From the NCBI GenBank assembly GCA_030838245.1, contig JAUTXB010000140.1, positions 1-6,628 on the forward strand: a DNA stretch of 6,628 nt, given 5' to 3'. Under the pieces are notes generated by a model, which saw only the letters and a program-made list of their open reading frames with translations, ran no database searches and was not told the origin of the DNA. This document shows, in pieces, positions 5,002-6,628 of the stretch; the stretch's first letter is position 1, and each line of letters starts with the position of its first letter. A program made the position numbers and the translations under genes. Source of the stretch: Acidimicrobiaceae bacterium (GTDB lineage Bacteria; Actinomycetota; Acidimicrobiia; Acidimicrobiales; RAAP-2).

Positions 5002-6396
5002 GTGGACACAATCAAGCAGGTCGAGGAGCAACACGAGGAGCTGGCGAAGACCCTCGCCGGCCAGGGCGTCGAGTACGTCTTTGCCTCGTTCGTCGATGTC
5101 ACCGGCCGGGCCAAGTCCAAGTGCGTGCCCATCCAGCATCTTCCCGCCCTCTTCGCCGGCCATGAGCGTTATACGCCACGGGGAATGGGCAATCTCGGAC
5201 AGATGACCCCTGACGAGGACGAATGCGTCACCGTGCCCGACAGAGACACACTGTGCATTCTCCCGTGGGACACGCGGTTTGCCCATATGACCGCAGATCT
5301 CTATTACGGGGGGACCGAGCCCTTCGCTCTCTGCACCCGCTCCGTACTGAAGCGGGCAGAGGAGCGGGCCACGTCGGCGGGGTATCGCATGCAGTTGGGT
5401 ATCGAGACGGAGCTGTTCGTCACTCGTTCGTTCGCCGATCACCCCGGACCGGACGGCTACCTTCAGCCGTCTGCCCCATCGGGACGGCTCCGTCCGACGC
5501 CGGCCTATGACGTGGAGTCGACCCTCGACATGATGCCGTACCTGGACGAGATGGTGCGGGCGATGGACGCGTGCGGATTCGGTGTCTTCAGCTTCGACCA
5601 CGAGGGAGGCGACGGACAGGTCGAGTTCGACTTCGACTACGCGCCGGCCCTGGTGATGGCCGACCGGATCACGCTGTTTCGGCTGATGGCCAAGCAGATC
5701 GCCAAGCAGGTAGGGCTCGAGGCCACGTTCATGCCGAAGCCCTATACCGACGGATGGGGCTCGGGTGCCCACTTCAACATGAGCCTGGTCGACGGTGCGG
5801 GCGAGAACCTCTTTCGGGATGCCGACGACGCCAGGGGTCGGGGGTGGAGCAAGGAGGCCTACGGGTTCGTGGCCGGCATCCTGCGCCACGCCCCGGCGTT
5901 GGCCGCAATCTGCACACCGACGGTCAACTCGTACAAGCGACTGCAACCGCGACTGGCCGACGGGACGGTGTCTTGGGCCCCGACCTGGGCCGCGTACGGC
6001 GACAACAACCGCTCTTGCATGCTCCGGCTCCCACGCAACCGGCCGGCCGTCGAGAACCGGGGCGTGGACTCCGCGGCCAATCCCTATCTCGCCGCCGCCT
6101 TTCTCCTGGCTGCCGGGCTCGAGGGGGTGGAGCAAGGGCTCGACCCGGGAGAACCAGTCGAGGACCTTACCTATGACTGGGCCACCGCTGGGCCCTCGGG
6201 CGGGGACCTGACGGCGACACGACTGCCGAGAACCCTGCTCGAGGCCATTGAGGCCTTCGATGCCGATCCGCTCGCCCGTGAGGTCTTCCCCGCTCAGTTC
6301 GTGTCGACGTACGTGGACATGAAGGTCAACGAGTGGGAGACCTACCACGCGCAGGTGACCGACTGGGAGCGCACGACCTACCTCCACATGTTCTAG
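5002..6396 (+). CDS. glnT: Glutamine synthetase-family ligase, type III (GlnT / gamma-glutamylmethylamide synthetase-like)
   Basis: Members couple ATP hydrolysis to joining the gamma-carboxyl of glutamate to ammonia or, in relatives such as gamma-glutamylmethylamide synthetase, to an amine. The 464-residue product has the N-terminal beta-grasp domain (about 20-105, with SFVDVTGRAKSKCVP) and the catalytic domain (about 110-440). Visible active-site motifs are Glu135-x-Glu137 in GIETELF, His200-Glu201 and Glu208 in FDHEGGDGQVEFDF, MPKP (244-247), GSGAHFNMS (253-261, His257), NSYKR (309-313), NNRSCMLRLP (335-344) and ENR...ANPYLAA (351-365). The type I ammonium loop DGSS is absent; YTPRGMGN (57-64) stands there. 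The adenylylation tyrosine motif is also missing. These traits fit type III enzymes. The start is set by AGGAGA four bases upstream. The gene sits directly behind a guanidine-I riboswitch and 112 nt before a creatininase-family gene, so guanidine probably induces it. Family confidence is high; the acceptor substrate is unknown. Confidence 0.93.
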   Translation: MDTIKQVEEQHEELAKTLAGQGVEYVFASFVDVTGRAKSKCVPIQHLPALFAGHERYTPRGMGNLGQMTPDEDECVTVPDRDTLCILPWDTRFAHMTADLYYGGTEPFALCTRSVLKRAEERATSAGYRMQLGIETELFVTRSFADHPGPDGYLQPSAPSGRLRPTPAYDVESTLDMMPYLDEMVRAMDACGFGVFSFDHEGGDGQVEFDFDYAPALVMADRITLFRLMAKQIAKQVGLEATFMPKPYTDGWGSGAHFNMSLVDGAGENLFRDADDARGRGWSKEAYGFVAGILRHAPALAAICTPTVNSYKRLQPRLADGTVSWAPTWAAYGDNNRSCMLRLPRNRPAVENRGVDSAANPYLAAAFLLAAGLEGVEQGLDPGEPVEDLTYDWATAGPSGGDLTATRLPRTLLEAIEAFDADPLAREVFPAQFVSTYVDMKVNEWETYHAQVTDWERTTYLHMF

Positions 6397-6508
6397 CGGT
6401 GATGACCCTGAGCTCGATGATCGAACGAAAGCGGACCGGGATCACAGAGATGTGGAACGCAAGTCCGTTCCGCCTGCACGGGCCAGCAGCTCGGTGTGAG
6501 GGCTAGGC
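6397..6508 (+). other. Spacer between ligase and creatininase-family genes
   Basis: The 112-nt gap contains no gene. GGAACG (6454-6459) and CGTTCC (6466-6471) form a 6-bp hairpin with a 6-nt loop. CGGAC (6432-6436) can instead pair with GTCCG (6463-6467), so alternative folds exist. There is no T-run, so nothing clearly separates the two genes into different transcripts. Confidence 0.4.
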
Positions 6509-6628
6509 GTGCCCACCGTGCGTTGGGCAGACTTGTCCTCACCCGAAGTGGGCGATCGAACCGGCAGGAACGGCCACGAGGTCGGCCTTCTGCCCGTCGG
6601 CGCCACCGAGCAGCACGGCCCCCACTTG
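6509..6628 (+). CDS. Creatininase (creatinine amidohydrolase) family protein, 5' part only
   Basis: The frame starts with GTG at 6509, preceded by GAGGG at a six-base gap and by an in-frame TGA at 6497, and stays open to the window edge after 40 residues. The family signature LLPVGATEQHGPHL (27-40) is unmistakable. Glu34 and His36 occupy the metal-ligand positions known in Pseudomonas creatininase (Glu34, His36), and RWADLSSPEV (5-14) matches the usual opening helix. Family members are metal-dependent amidohydrolases: creatininase opens creatinine to creatine, other members act on formamides in riboflavin/deazaflavin synthesis, and MftE trims the mycofactocin precursor. Position behind a guanidine riboswitch and a glutamine synthetase-like ligase suggests a role with guanidino or cyclic amide compounds. 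Substrate cannot be told from the fragment, and the remaining metal ligands lie outside the window. Confidence 0.88.
   Translation, partial: MPTVRWADLSSPEVGDRTGRNGHEVGLLPVGATEQHGPHL

Noticed and set aside
4990..6387. Long open frame (465 codons) on the minus strand antisense to the ligase gene
   Set aside because: It mirrors the GC-rich codon pattern of the plus-strand gene, shows no family motifs, and the plus frame carries every glutamine synthetase motif.
6397..6508. A second guanidine riboswitch (type II, III or IV) before the creatininase-family gene
   Set aside because: The expected paired ACGR-loop hairpins of type II and the conserved cores of the other classes are not visible.

Overview
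The window is GC-rich bacterial DNA with strongly GC-biased third codon positions and frequent GTG starts. The order hrcA-dnaJ-rsmE, a DnaJ resembling the actinobacterial second DnaJ, and a DtxR/IdeR-like regulator point to a member of the Actinomycetota. Acidimicrobiia is a guess from general sequence flavour, not a demonstrated placement.

Left half, minus strand: a heat-shock operon transcribed right to left. A CIRCE operator at 3302-3328 precedes hrcA (heat-shock repressor), dnaJ (co-chaperone) and rsmE (16S rRNA m3U1498 methyltransferase), with gaps of only 14-16 nt between genes. HrcA would bind CIRCE and shut off its own operon until protein damage occupies the chaperones. Positions 1-206, beyond rsmE, hold no gene I can support.

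Middle: a DtxR-family metal-dependent regulator (minus strand, GTG start at 4119) diverges from a small gene for an unrecognised 133-residue acidic protein (plus strand, 4213-4614). About 250 nt without a convincing gene follow (4615-4862).

Right half, plus strand, the most interesting part: a ykkC-class guanidine-I riboswitch (about 4861-4962) merges into a terminator hairpin (4948-4981). It stands directly before a glutamine-synthetase-family ligase of the type III/GlnT kind (5002-6396). A creatininase-family amidohydrolase begins at 6509 and is cut by the window edge. The layout suggests a guanidine-induced nitrogen-scavenging operon in which a gamma-glutamyl ligase and a creatininase-type hydrolase handle guanidine or a guanidino/amine compound. 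The ligase lacks the classical Asp-Gly-Ser-Ser ammonium-site loop of type I glutamine synthetase, so its true acceptor may be an amine or guanidino compound rather than ammonia. The riboswitch and enzyme families are read from sequence; the shared pathway is inference.
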